From NCBI RefSeq assembly GCF_965208895.1, contig NZ_OZ242363.1, positions 4,030,001 to 4,094,000 of the forward strand: 64,000 bases of DNA, read 5' to 3'. Position 1 is the stretch's first letter; the number at the start of each line of letters is the position of its first letter. The position numbers and the translations under genes were made by a program. The notes under the pieces are model-generated. The model saw nothing but the letters and a program-made list of their open reading frames with translations. It was not told the DNA's origin and ran no database searches. Below, in pieces: positions 25,426-34,107 of this stretch. This DNA is from Poriferisodalis sp965208895 (GTDB lineage Bacteria > Actinomycetota > Acidimicrobiia > Acidimicrobiales > Poriferisodalaceae).

Positions 25426-25824
25426 TTAGACATGTACAGGCCATCTTGATGCAGACTGCGGGGCTTCGCGGTCGAGGTCCCACCATCCCCCGTACAGGCG
25501 CCAGATGTTGCGGATCACGAACTCGGGCTCGTCATAGACGGGCCGCATCCACGGACGCGCCAGCCATTCCGCCGGCAGCGAGACGCTCTGGAGAATCTCG
25601 TCCAACGAAGCGCCGTCGTTCATGAGGTCGATCGTCTGACTCACCAGCGACTCCAGCGATTCCGCCAGTGTCAGCAGCACCGTGCCGATGCGATCACGGC
25701 CCCGCACCGGCGGACCGTGCGCTGGGATCAGCAGCTCGGGATCGAGGGCGTCCATGTGGCGCAGCGCCCGCGCCCAAGGAATACGGAACTCGAGCGTCCA
25801 TGGCACAGGAGAGCTCAGTGTCAC
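25426..25824 (-). pseudogene. 3' relic of an alkyl-sulfatase-like metallo-beta-lactamase-fold gene
   Basis: The minus-strand frame reads PWTLEFRIPWARALRHMDAL, ELLIPAHGPPVRGRDRI, then IDLMNDGASLDEI and VIRNIWRLYGGWWD, the dimerisation/C-terminal part of alkyl-sulfatase-type hydrolases. The catalytic HxHxDH N-terminal two-thirds is missing. Upstream codons in the frame are antisense to hipA and have no family similarity. The break coincides with the end of hipA (25857). The remaining frame is intact to its stop. A second fragment of the same protein end lies on the other side of hipBA (27621-27786). Confidence 0.75.
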
Positions 25825-25856
25825 CCTGGGCCGTGTGCGAGGCAGCGCTCGAGGCG

Positions 25857-27107
25857 CTAGGACCTGCCAGTGCTGATGGTGAACGGGTTGAGGAACTGGC
25901 GTCCCCACAGTTGCTCTCGTTCCGGGGTGGACAGCTGCGCCAGATCGCATACATCGCGCCACTCGCTGCGGATCACTTCTATGTGATGCTGGACGATGTC
26001 GGCAGCCTCGCCTCGGCTGAGGTGATAGCGGCCTGCGTGCTCGACGCACCCGCTGACCTGGCTGATGCGTTCTCCGCTCGGACCGTATGCCATTGACTGG
26101 AAGGCTTCGCCGCCGCTTCGAAGCTGCGGGCAGATGTCGTACGCCGGCGTGAGCGACAGCATTTCGCCGTCCCAGAAGGCCGCATGGTTCTTCGGATGGT
26201 CGTCGGTGTTGCTGACCAGCATGTTGAACACGATGCGCGAGAAGAGTTCGCGAAGCGTCGCATCCGCCGAGACGAATCGAGCTCGGATCTGATCTGCGAG
26301 GTCGACATAGGTCCCGTATCGGCCCGCGATTCCATAGGCATCGTGCAAGTTCAACACAGTCTGCGTGGACACCATCAGGCGGCGCCCGCCCTGGGGGGTG
26401 CGGTCGAATCGGTCCACGAGCAGCACGGCACGGCCGGCCGCAGAGATCAGCGTGACCGAGGCGGCGTCGATGCCCGCTCGACGCGCCAGTTCCATCGAGA
26501 CGAATTCGGCCTTGACGACCGGGTAGCTGTCGGCGGCAGAGCTGAACTTTGCAATGACGCGGCGCGACCGGTCGACAAGCGTTGCTTTGGGGCGTGCCCC
26601 GCCCATCGAGGTGCCTCCCAGCAGCGCCCGTTCCAATGCCGGCGACAGAGGACGGCCTTCCTCGATGGCGGCCGCTGCCTCGGCCAGTTCGGCCACCGAC
26701 GATTGCTCAGCGACTCTCGCGACGTACTCGGTGGGCGAGCGCTGGAAGTCGAGCGCCCCGGCGCGATCAGAACCGGAGTTGAGCAGGTATCCGAGTTCGG
26801 AGAGGTCCTGGTCTGCGAGTCGGTGCCGGTGTTCGATCACCCTGCGTCCCCAGGCGTCCGGTGCGCTGTCGGCAATGCAGCCCGGCAGCGTGCCTGATGC
26901 CGGCGGCGTTTCTCCGGGCTCCAGCGGCAGCTCGGGCAGGGACAGCGCGACGGCGTCGGGGTTGCCGAGGTAGCTGCGGCCGTAGGTGAACGTCGCCACC
27001 GGCCCCCGGTCGTCCAGGCGTCCCGCCACCACGGGTTCGCTGGCGCCGGGGAGCCAGACCCACACGTACACCGTGGGGGGATTCGACAACGGCTCAGAAT
27101 TGGTCAT
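25857..27107 (-). CDS. hipA: HipA-family serine/threonine kinase toxin
   Basis: A 416-residue HipA-type kinase, which in studied cases phosphorylates an aminoacyl-tRNA synthetase and promotes dormancy. The N-terminal subdomain has GRLDDRGPVATFTYGRSYL. The nucleotide loop region is GGTSMGGARPKATL with VIAKFSS following. The catalytic and metal-binding segment NTDDHPKNHA and the LTPAYDICP motif are intact. It overlaps the 3' end of the antitoxin gene by 14 bases, the standard hipBA order. A GTG or ATG up to 39 bases upstream is possible. The alkyl-sulfatase relic starts just past its stop. Confidence 0.88.
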   Translation of the reverse strand: MTNSEPLSNPPTVYVWVWLPGASEPVVAGRLDDRGPVATFTYGRSYLGNPDAVALSLPELPLEPGETPPASGTLPGCIADSAPDAWGRRVIEHRHRLADQDLSELGYLLNSGSDRAGALDFQRSPTEYVARVAEQSSVAELAEAAAAIEEGRPLSPALERALLGGTSMGGARPKATLVDRSRRVIAKFSSAADSYPVVKAEFVSMELARRAGIDAASVTLISAAGRAVLLVDRFDRTPQGGRRLMVSTQTVLNLHDAYGIAGRYGTYVDLADQIRARFVSADATLRELFSRIVFNMLVSNTDDHPKNHAAFWDGEMLSLTPAYDICPQLRSGGEAFQSMAYGPSGERISQVSGCVEHAGRYHLSRGEAADIVQHHIEVIRSEWRDVCDLAQLSTPEREQLWGRQFLNPFTISTGRS

Positions 27108-27420
27108 CAACCTGACGCCTGCGAACTCGTTGGGGCAGGACCGCAAGTCGAGCTTCGACGAGTTCGGCTTCGCGGGCCACGGTCATGGCGTCGTCGCTGA
27201 ACAGCGGAACACCGACCAGCGCAGCTGCCTCGAACACGGTGCCCAATGCGACTGATGGATCGCCTCGCTCGACCTTGCGCACCGTGGTCTCGCTCGACCC
27301 GACCCGCTCCGCGAGTTCTGCGACGGTCCATCTGCGCTCTCGTCGGGCGAGCGAGATACGCCGTCCGAGCAGTCGAACTGCTTCGGAGGCAGCGCGGCTC
27401 AGTGGCTGGCCCGTTCTCAT
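27094..27420 (-). CDS. hipB: HipB-like XRE-family antitoxin
   Basis: A 108-residue helix-turn-helix protein. The XRE fold spans about residues 18-75, with RRISLARRERRWTVAELAER, GSSETTVRKVERGDPSVAL and TVFEAAALVGV. It would bind the AT-rich operator directly before its ATG and neutralise HipA. The gene precedes and overlaps hipA by 14 bases. The arginine-rich C-terminus (VRRRQVDDQF) is not typical and may reflect the overlap. Confidence 0.85.
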   Translation of the reverse strand: MRTGQPLSRAASEAVRLLGRRISLARRERRWTVAELAERVGSSETTVRKVERGDPSVALGTVFEAAALVGVPLFSDDAMTVAREAELVEARLAVLPQRVRRRQVDDQF

Positions 27421-27425
27421 GGCAT

Positions 27426-27468
27426 CAGTATATTACTGGTTAAATGATCTAAAACATAGTATTATATG
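27426..27468. promoter_or_regulatory. hipBA promoter/operator region
   Basis: This is the most AT-rich stretch nearby, directly upstream of the hipB ATG. It has two short dyads: CAGTA-TAT-TACTG (27426-27438) and CATA-N6-TATG (27455-27468). Two spaced operators overlapping the promoter are usual for HipB autoregulation. Confidence 0.5.
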
Positions 27469-27620
27469 ACAACAAACTCATCCGCCGGTGTCTGGCGAAA
27501 TTTCACGAGCCTTCGCACTCATACTGTTGGTTGTGCCCCCCGCCGGGTGCTGGTGTGACTCGAGCCTTCGCTGGCTTCGTGCCGTGAAATCGATCTGTCG
27601 TCCTGTGTCGCGTCGGGGAC

Positions 27621-27786
27621 TCATATGGCGGTGAGCATGATGGTGGTTGCTGTTCGGCTGGTGTTTGAGGCTCGCTGCGTCGGACGCTCGGCGACCAGTT
27701 CGCCCTTGGGGGAGGGCTTGAAATAAGCCGGGTCGAGATTCCACCAACCCCCGTACAAGCGCCAGATGTTGCGAATCACGAAACGG
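27621..27786 (-). pseudogene. Second 3' relic of an alkyl-sulfatase-like gene
   Basis: The minus strand reads FVIRNIWRLYGGWWNLDPAY followed by FKPSPKGELVAE, then a drifting tail to TGA at 27621-27623. It matches the extreme C-terminus of the protein whose larger relic is at 25426-25824, with clear but not identical DNA. So the two are diverged homologues, not a recent duplication. It ends 34 bases before livF. The rest of the 27469-27819 gap shows nothing else recognisable. Confidence 0.65.
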
Positions 27787-27819
27787 CCCGCTGGCCGTCC
27801 GGCCGCGGCCGTCTATATG

Positions 27820-28572
27820 TCAGTCCTGCAACAGGTATGCCGAGTGCAGCACCTCCGGCTGGTGAATCAGTTCCTCCGCGCTGCCGTCGTAGCGGATGCG
27901 ACCGCCTTCCAGCACATACGCCTTGGTGGCCATCGCCAATGCGACCTGGGCGAACTGCTCGATCAGCAGCACGGCCACACCGCTGTCGGCTACCTCCGCC
28001 AACACCGGAGTAAGCCGCTTCACGACGATGGGTGCCAAACCCAGCGAGAGCTCGTCGACAACGAGCACCTTGGGCCGCGACACCAGCGCCTGGGCCAGCA
28101 CCACCATCTGCTGCTCGCCGCCCGACAGCAGCCGTCCGTCGTAGTCCCAGCGGCGTTCCAATTCGGGAAAGAGCGACTGCGCATACTCCACGCCATCGGC
28201 CGCGCTCTGGGCGTCGAGCGAGTAGGTGGCCACGCGCATGTTGTCGGCCACGGTCAGGTCGGTCAGCAGCCGGCGGCCCTCGGGCACCACCGACACGCCG
28301 GCGTGGCGGACACGCTCCGGTCGCCAGCCGGTGATGTCGGTGCCGCCGACGGTGACCTGCCCTGAGCGCGTGCGGGCCAAGCCGGCGATGGCGGCAGCGA
28401 GGCTGGACTTGCCGGCCCCGTTCGGCCCTAGCAGTGTGGTGATCTCACCTGGAGGCACCTCAAGGGAGACATCGTGCACCACGGGTCGCCCGCCTCGATC
28501 CACGGTCAGGTCGCTCAGCACCAGGTTCGACATGGCGGCGCCGTCGGTGGGTGTCTCGTCGGACACGGTCAC
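27820..28572 (-). CDS. livF: Branched-chain-amino-acid-type ABC transporter ATPase (LivF-like)
   Basis: The second of two cytoplasmic ATPase subunits of an ABC importer, 250 residues. Walker A is LLGPNGAGKSS, the signature LLSGGEQQMVVLAQAL, and Walker B VLVVDELSLGL, all intact. VVPEGRRLL is the LivF-typical segment. The GTG start overlaps the livG stop by 4 bases. It closes the five-gene minus-strand operon livK-H-M-G-F. LivFGHMK-like systems also import amides, urea and aromatic acids, so the substrate need not be an amino acid. Confidence 0.9.
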   Translation of the reverse strand: MTVSDETPTDGAAMSNLVLSDLTVDRGGRPVVHDVSLEVPPGEITTLLGPNGAGKSSLAAAIAGLARTRSGQVTVGGTDITGWRPERVRHAGVSVVPEGRRLLTDLTVADNMRVATYSLDAQSAADGVEYAQSLFPELERRWDYDGRLLSGGEQQMVVLAQALVSRPKVLVVDELSLGLAPIVVKRLTPVLAEVADSGVAVLLIEQFAQVALAMATKAYVLEGGRIRYDGSAEELIHQPEVLHSAYLLQD

Positions 28573-29285
28573 GCCTCCTCGTCGCCGACGTAGGCAGCGA
28601 GCACACGCTCATCGTGCAGGACATCGGCAGTCGGGCCGGCAGCCACGAGACGCCCGAAGTCGAGCACCGCTGTCCACTCACAGCACGCCTGTACCAGCGA
28701 CATGTCGTGATCCACCAAGATCGCCGTCGCTCCCGTGCGCTCAGGCACCGAGCGAATGATCTGTGCCAGGTGCTCGGTTTCCTCCTCGGGCAGCCCGGCA
28801 GCGGGCTCGTCAAAGAGCACAATCCGTGGTGCGCCGACGATGGCCCGCGCGACTTCGATGAAGCGGCGGTCACGCTGAGACAGCGTTCGGACCACCTTGT
28901 CACGAACGTCGCTCAGCCCGACGAACGAGAGCACGTCGTCGACAGCGTCTTGGCGTTCGGAGCGCGAGCCCTCGGCGGCGTGCTCGTGCACGGTGAGCAC
29001 GTTCTCGTACACGGTGAGGCTCTCGATGGCCTGCACCGTCTGAAAGGTGCGACGTACGCCCCAGCGAGCCCGCGCGTAGTCGGGCATGTCCAACAGGTCG
29101 ATGTCGTCGATGACGACGCGGCCCGACACCGGTGTCACAAAGCCCGACATCACGTTGAACAGCGTCGTCTTGCCGGCGCCGTTCGGGCCGATCAGCCCGC
29201 AGGTGCCGCCCGGGAACGTGAGTGTCACCTGATCCAGCGAGCGGACACCGCCGAATTGCACGCTGAGGTCGGTGATCTCGATCAC
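28569..29285 (-). CDS. livG: Branched-chain-amino-acid-type ABC transporter ATPase (LivG-like), atypical signature
   Basis: The partner ATPase of LivF, 238 residues. It has Walker A LIGPNGAGKTT, a LivG-like RRTFQTVQAI segment, Walker B IVLFDEPAAGL and H-loop LVDHDM. The C-loop reads LSQRDRRFIEVARAI instead of the usual LS-x-G-(D/Q)QQ form, so the conserved glycine is replaced. The other composite site, using the intact LivF C-loop, could carry hydrolysis. GTG start and stop both overlap neighbours by 4 bases. Confidence 0.88.
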   Translation of the reverse strand: MIEITDLSVQFGGVRSLDQVTLTFPGGTCGLIGPNGAGKTTLFNVMSGFVTPVSGRVVIDDIDLLDMPDYARARWGVRRTFQTVQAIESLTVYENVLTVHEHAAEGSRSERQDAVDDVLSFVGLSDVRDKVVRTLSQRDRRFIEVARAIVGAPRIVLFDEPAAGLPEEETEHLAQIIRSVPERTGATAILVDHDMSLVQACCEWTAVLDFGRLVAAGPTADVLHDERVLAAYVGDEEA

Positions 29286-30277
29286 TCGAGCAGACCCTTC
29301 TTCTCCATGGCCTTCGTCGTCTGGATCAGGTTGATCATGAGGCCGATCCCGAAAATGGTCAGCGCGAAGTCATTCCAGAAATTGTGACCGATGACGTTCT
29401 GGGTCAGGAAGGGCAGCATGATCGTGGCGAAGAAGGCGGCCAGCACCGCACCCCACAGCGAGCTGATGCCGCCCATGAGCACCACCGCGATCAAGAACAG
29501 CGCAGCTTGCCGGTCGAATTGCGCAATGCTGGAGTTCGACTGCACATGAGCGCCGTACAAGCCGCCGGCCACGCCTGCCATGAAGGCAGCCAGGCCGAAG
29601 GCCAGCAGCTTGTAGCGGGTGATGTTGATGCCCGAGGCCAGCGCCGAAGGCTCGCTCTGGCTCACCGACGCCCACGCCCGCCCCGGCTTGGAGGCCAGGA
29701 ACGCCACGGCAATCATGAACATGACGAACGCAACGATCACGGCGTACCGGAAGAAGGCGACATCACCGTCAGCGACGAATGGTCGCGGCATCGGTTCACG
29801 ATCACCGATCGCGAACGCGACTCCTCGAAAACCCGGACCGCCGGTGGGGAGCTTGATGCGGTTCAGGGCGATCTCGATGCCGACGGCCAGCAGCAGTGTG
29901 ACCAGAGCCAGGTAGAGCCCGCTGACCCGAAGCGCGGGCAAGCCGATGAGCAACCCGAAGATGGCAGCCACCAGTCCGCCGGCGATCAACAGCAGGGGGA
30001 ACACCCCGGGGTAGGGGACGTCGGTGAGGTAGGCCAATCGGATCGTCACCCAGGCGCCGATGCCGTAGGGGGCAACCTGGCCCAGCGACACCAAGCCCAC
30101 CCGGCCGTACAGCATCCCGACGCTGGCAGCCACGACGGCGTAGATCGCCATCTGGGTGAAGTTGAAGATCCACGTTGCGTCGAGGACCGACGGCATGACG
30201 AACATCGCAAACAGGAACAGCGCGCCGACGAGTGTCGGTTGGAAGGCTCGGTGGGAGAGCGCCTGAGCGACCCTCAC
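29282..30277 (-). CDS. livM: ABC transporter permease LivM-like
   Basis: A 331-residue membrane permease with about nine to ten helices. The family core GRVGLVSLGQVAPYGIGAW, LPALRVSGLYLALVTL and the EAA-like cytoplasmic loop ending in GINITRYKLLAFGLAAFMAG are present. The GTG at 30277 overlaps the livH stop (GTGA). An open frame extends upstream but lies inside livH in another frame. A C-terminal segment KAMEKKGLLE is cytoplasmic. It forms the translocation channel with LivH. Confidence 0.88.
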   Translation of the reverse strand: MRVAQALSHRAFQPTLVGALFLFAMFVMPSVLDATWIFNFTQMAIYAVVAASVGMLYGRVGLVSLGQVAPYGIGAWVTIRLAYLTDVPYPGVFPLLLIAGGLVAAIFGLLIGLPALRVSGLYLALVTLLLAVGIEIALNRIKLPTGGPGFRGVAFAIGDREPMPRPFVADGDVAFFRYAVIVAFVMFMIAVAFLASKPGRAWASVSQSEPSALASGINITRYKLLAFGLAAFMAGVAGGLYGAHVQSNSSIAQFDRQAALFLIAVVLMGGISSLWGAVLAAFFATIMLPFLTQNVIGHNFWNDFALTIFGIGLMINLIQTTKAMEKKGLLE

Positions 30278-31200
30278 GACATCTCCCTGCCTGCGAGCAC
30301 CACCGTGCGCTTCCGTGAGATCCACAGGATCGCGACGACGGCGATCACCATGGGGGTCATCTTGCGAATCTGGGACAGGAAGCTCAAGCTGCCGCTGAAC
30401 GGTGTCAGCATCGACTCCACGACGCCGATCAGCAGGCTCGCTCCCAGCGTGATCCACAGCGACCTGAACTGGCCCACGATGGCCCCTGCAAGCGCCGGAA
30501 TGACAAACCAGGTGAGGGTGACCTGATCCATGCTCTTGAAGAGCGACGGCAGCAGCAGAAAGACGCAGCCGCACAGCAAACCGGCGCCGAACCAGGCAAT
30601 CGCCTCGACGCGCCGGACCGGGACGCCCAGCAACGCCGCGGTCTCACGATTGTTCGCGATCGCCCGCATGGCGGTGCCGGTCTTCGTGCGCCGCAGGAAG
30701 ATCCCCACTCCGATCACCACGGCGAATGCAAACGCCAGCGCCAGCACTTGTGTCGTCGAAACGACGGTGTTGCCGATGCTGAACCTCGCGGTGGGGAAGT
30801 GCATGCCGCGAGGCTTGGAGGTGTCCCAGCGCTCTTTCATGATGCCCATCAGAAAGAGCGCCAAGGCCACGGTTCCCAGCGTCTTCACCAGGGAATCGCG
30901 CTTGTCCAGAATTGGTGCGAAGACTCGCCCGTAGATCAGGAACATGACCGCGCACAGCGCGACCAGCGCCGGGAACAGCAGAATGCCGAATCCCGATACC
31001 TGCGGCTCGGGAACGATGAGCGATCCGCCCATGAACGACCACACGAGGTGGACGCCCATGGTTCCGACGGCACCGAAGGCCAGGTTCACCACACCTGTGG
31101 TGCGGTAGAGGACGACGATGCTCGTCCCCGTCACCGCATACATCGCCCCGAACGCCAGCCCTTGGATGAAGAAGGGCAGCAGTATCGAACTATCGGGCAT
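30274..31200 (-). CDS. livH: ABC transporter permease LivH-like
   Basis: A 308-residue permease. The N-terminus FIQGLAFGAMYAVTGTSIVV and VNLAFGAVGTMG match LivH. The cytoplasmic loop GTAMRAIANNRETAALLGV is the ATPase-contact segment, and VGQFRSLWITLGASLLIGVV lies in the later helices. Eight or so transmembrane helices are expected. It is the first permease after the binding protein, with a 45-base gap, and overlaps livM by 4 bases. Confidence 0.9.
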   Translation of the reverse strand: MPDSSILLPFFIQGLAFGAMYAVTGTSIVVLYRTTGVVNLAFGAVGTMGVHLVWSFMGGSLIVPEPQVSGFGILLFPALVALCAVMFLIYGRVFAPILDKRDSLVKTLGTVALALFLMGIMKERWDTSKPRGMHFPTARFSIGNTVVSTTQVLALAFAFAVVIGVGIFLRRTKTGTAMRAIANNRETAALLGVPVRRVEAIAWFGAGLLCGCVFLLLPSLFKSMDQVTLTWFVIPALAGAIVGQFRSLWITLGASLLIGVVESMLTPFSGSLSFLSQIRKMTPMVIAVVAILWISRKRTVVLAGREMS

Positions 31201-31245
31201 CCGACGCGATGTGTGCGGTGACTCGAGGTGTGCTGGCTACCGGGC

Positions 31246-32661
31246 TCAGCCTTGCGAGCCCAGACCGCCCTTCCAGTTGTTGGGCTCATCCGCCGTCAGA
31301 CCGCCGCCGGCCTCGGCCTCGCGCACGGCCACCAGGATGGGGTCGATCGCGGCAATCTCGAAGCAGCCGCTGTCGTCGCGCATGGCACCCACGCCGTCGG
31401 GCACCACGTTGTAGTCCCAGTTGTTCGACACGTTGCCCAATTCCAGACCGCCGAAGTACCACGGCTTGCACAGGTGATCGGTCTGGAAGTTCTTGATGTC
31501 GCCGATCGCTGCGTTCACTGCAGCCCGATCATCGAGATCGGCCGGGTCCATGCCCAACAGGGCGTGCACCAGGATGCGGCCGGCCACCCAGCCCATCTGC
31601 TGGAAGCTGCCCAGCGTCGGGTCTTCGTGGAAGTCGGCGGTCACCTGCCGGTAGAGCTCCACGTCGGGCCGGGGATCGTCCAGCAGGCTGAATTCGGCGT
31701 TGACGTTGACTTTGCCTTCCCAGGCGGCGCCAAGCGTGGCGGCCACGGCGCTGTCATTCAGCGGTGTCGACGCGCCCCAGATGACCCGGTCGATCAGTCC
31801 CTGCTCTTCCGCGGCCTTGAGGATCTTGAGACCCTCGGGCGGTGTGTAGTTGAGCAGCACGCCCCCGCCGTCGCCAGCCCGGTTCACGAGGTCGAGTGCG
31901 ACAGAGGTCGGATCCGAGATCGGCAGGTCTGTCAGGACGTTCTCCCACTCCAGCCCGGATTGCTCGACGAACGCGCCGGCCAGCGACTGCGCATATTCCG
32001 CAGCGGGCGAGACGCCGGTGACCGTCACGACCTTGTTGGCGGCACCTTTCGCGACGACTGCCTGGGCTGCGCCGAGCAACGAGTAGGCCGGACCCATGTT
32101 GGTTGCCGAAATGTTGGGCGAACTGAAGCACTCACCCGCAACGCCCGCAACGATCACGTTCAGGCCCTGCTCCTCGTAGTAGCCGGCGTTGACCGCGCAG
32201 TCCAAGATCGAGAAGCCGCCGGCGAGTACCACGACGCCATCGGTTTCAACCAGCTTGCGTGCTGCCGCTGCGGCGTCCTCGGGGGTGGCGTTGTCGTTCT
32301 CCCAGACCATCTCCAAGGGGCGGCCGTGAATGCCGCCGTTTGCGTTCACGCAGCGGAAGTACGCCTCCATCATGAGGGGGCCGGTCGAGAAGTCAATGCC
32401 GGGGACTGACGTCGTCACGTTGCCGATGACGATCGGCTCGCCGGTCGCCTCTTCGCCATTTCCTAGGCCGCAGAAGTCGCCGGCTTGGTCCATCGCCATG
32501 TGCTCGTCGGCCATGTCGTCGTCGGCCGTGTCGTCGTCGGCCGCTGGCGCCTCCGTGGCGGCCGGCGCCGCGGTGTCTGCCGTGTCGTCGTCATCATCGC
32601 TGCCGCAGGCTGCGGCGACGAGCACGAACACGAATGCGATTGCTGTCAATTTGCGAAGCAT
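31246..32661 (-). CDS. ABC transporter substrate-binding lipoprotein (LivK-like)
   Basis: A 471-residue extracytoplasmic binding protein. The ATG at 32661 follows a GGGGGGAAG ribosome-binding site and starts MLRKLTAIAFVFVLVAAACG, a lipoprotein signal whose lipobox ends at Cys. A low-complexity Asp/Ala/Thr-rich linker (about 22-60) tethers the receptor. The type I periplasmic-binding fold begins at EPIVIGNVTTSVPGIDFSTG. NGGIHGRPLEMV and VVVLAGGFSILD are family segments. The fold resembles branched-chain amino acid or amide receptors; the ligand is unknown. It is the first gene of the importer operon and divergent from the RraA-like gene. Confidence 0.88.
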   Translation of the reverse strand: MLRKLTAIAFVFVLVAAACGSDDDDDTADTAAPAATEAPAADDDTADDDMADEHMAMDQAGDFCGLGNGEEATGEPIVIGNVTTSVPGIDFSTGPLMMEAYFRCVNANGGIHGRPLEMVWENDNATPEDAAAAARKLVETDGVVVLAGGFSILDCAVNAGYYEEQGLNVIVAGVAGECFSSPNISATNMGPAYSLLGAAQAVVAKGAANKVVTVTGVSPAAEYAQSLAGAFVEQSGLEWENVLTDLPISDPTSVALDLVNRAGDGGGVLLNYTPPEGLKILKAAEEQGLIDRVIWGASTPLNDSAVAATLGAAWEGKVNVNAEFSLLDDPRPDVELYRQVTADFHEDPTLGSFQQMGWVAGRILVHALLGMDPADLDDRAAVNAAIGDIKNFQTDHLCKPWYFGGLELGNVSNNWDYNVVPDGVGAMRDDSGCFEIAAIDPILVAVREAEAGGGLTADEPNNWKGGLGSQG

Positions 32662-32894
32662 GAGCTTCCCCCCCGTGGTGTGACCGGGCAGATCGCCCGG
32701 TCGGGAACCCAGCCCTCCCGAGCCCGCGCCCCCTGTGGGCGAGATCGGGGACCCCGCCTCGGGCGAGCATAATCCGGTTCCCAGAACTGAGCGCACTCAA
32801 ATTCGGCGCATTTGATTGGTTACATTGCTGCGAGCGAGACGCGCTTGACGCGCCGTGCACAATCAGTCCTGACGGGCAAAGAAATGGGGATCCC

Positions 32895-33620
32895 ATGGCC
32901 GACGCAGAACACCGCCCAGTGGCGCTCACTGACGACATGCGCATGAAGTTCAACGCAGTGTCCACGGCGACGCTTGCGGGTCAGATGCAGCGGCGAGGCA
33001 TGCAGAACAGCTTCCTCAACGGCTTGCGGCCGCTGAATGAGGGGCAGCGAATGCTCGGCTATGCCCACACCCTCCGGTTTGTCCCGAAACGGGAAGACTT
33101 CGAGCGACGCCTGCAGGGCCCCAACGCTCAGCGCCGAGCCGTGGAGTCGACCGAGCCCGAAGAGGTGCTCATCGTGGAAGCCCGCGGCGAGCCGCACGCC
33201 GGCACCATCGGCGACATCTTCACCATGCGGATCAAGCACCTCGGTGCGTCGGGGTTCATCACTGACGGTGCGCTGCGCGACACGCCGGCCGTCGCAGACG
33301 TCGGCTTGCCCGTGTACCACCAGTCGTCCCACGCAGCGACTCTTGGCCGGCTGCACACCCCGCTCGAACACCAAGTGCCGATTGCTTGCGCCGGCGTCAC
33401 CGTATTCCCCGGCGACATCATCGTGGGCGACGGCGAGGGGGCCGTGGTCATCCCGGCGCTGCTCGCCGAAGAGGTTGCGAACGACTCCTACGCTCAGGAG
33501 ATAGAAGAGGAATGGGCCATCGAGCGGGTCGCCGCCGGCGAGAGTTCGATCGGCACGTTCCCGATCGCCAAGGATCGGCGTCCCGAGTTCGAGGAATGGC
33601 TCGCCAAGCGCCAGGGCTGA
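32895..33620 (+). CDS. RraA-like / HMG-type aldolase family protein
   Basis: A 241-residue member of the RraA-like fold family, which includes 4-hydroxy-4-methyl-2-oxoglutarate aldolase and oxaloacetate decarboxylase. The metal- and substrate-binding pattern GD-x(n)-RD is present as GTIGDIFTMRIKHLGASGF then TDGALRD. VTVFPGDIIVGDGEGAVVIP is the conserved strand-turn. In aromatic degradation such enzymes split the ring-cleavage product to pyruvate and oxaloacetate. The start follows a GGGGATCCC stretch. It is divergent from the binding-protein gene and may share its regulation. Confidence 0.82.
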   Translation: MADAEHRPVALTDDMRMKFNAVSTATLAGQMQRRGMQNSFLNGLRPLNEGQRMLGYAHTLRFVPKREDFERRLQGPNAQRRAVESTEPEEVLIVEARGEPHAGTIGDIFTMRIKHLGASGFITDGALRDTPAVADVGLPVYHQSSHAATLGRLHTPLEHQVPIACAGVTVFPGDIIVGDGEGAVVIPALLAEEVANDSYAQEIEEEWAIERVAAGESSIGTFPIAKDRRPEFEEWLAKRQG

Positions 33621-33648
33621 GCCCGGCCGCCCGGCTTGCCCGGGCTCA
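33618..33648. terminator. Hairpin between convergent genes
   Basis: Perfect 9-bp arms TGAGCCCGG (33618-33626) and CCGGGCTCA (33640-33648) enclose 13 bases. It lies between the convergent RraA-like and GlcG-like genes and starts within the first gene's stop. A bidirectional terminator is likely, although no long T-run follows. Confidence 0.6.
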
Positions 33649-33663
33649 CATGTACGACTCCAG

Positions 33664-34107
33664 CTAGCCGGCCAACGCGTCGGCGCCGGCCTGGGCGACC
33701 TCGGTGTCCTCGGTGGCCGAACCGCCCGAGGCACCTATGGCACCCACCAACGTGCCGTCAACGAAGATCCCCACGCCACCGCCGAACACGATGAGCCGCG
33801 GCGTGTGAGTGATGCCGTGCACCAGCGCCGGTTCATCCTTGATGAGATTCCACCAGTTGCCGCTGGGCATGCCGCCGAAACCGGCAACGGTGAACGCCTT
33901 GTTGAGGGCGATGCCTGCTGACAGGCGCGGCGCGCCGTCCATCCGTGCAGTGGCAATCGGCTCGCCGGCAGGATCGGTCACCGCTATGCAGAACAGTCCG
34001 CCCATGTCGGCGGCCTTGGCGAGCGCGGCATCGAGTGCCTTGCGGGCGCCGGCGAGTGTCAGCGAGCGTGCGGGTGCGGTGTCGGCGGTGCCTGTGCTGT
34101 CGGCCAT
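33664..34107 (-). CDS. GlcG/HbpS-family (DUF336) protein
   Basis: A 147-residue GlcG/HbpS-type protein. The family core is ARKALDAALAKAADMGGLFC, then ITDPAG-like (AVTDPAGEPIATARMDGA), NKAFTVAGFG and GGVGIFVDGTLVGAIGASGG. Members bind haem or act near glycolate or diol metabolism; the true reaction is rarely known. The ATG at 34107 (MADSTGT) is preferred over a start 57 bases upstream by the alignment. It is convergent with the RraA-like gene and divergent from the LLM oxidoreductase. Confidence 0.82.
   Translation of the reverse strand: MADSTGTADTAPARSLTLAGARKALDAALAKAADMGGLFCIAVTDPAGEPIATARMDGAPRLSAGIALNKAFTVAGFGGMPSGNWWNLIKDEPALVHGITHTPRLIVFGGGVGIFVDGTLVGAIGASGGSATEDTEVAQAGADALAG

Noticed and set aside
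27478..27747. An open frame of 89 codons on the minus strand after hipB
   Set aside because: Composition is not protein-like and it overlaps, in another frame, the alkyl-sulfatase relic.
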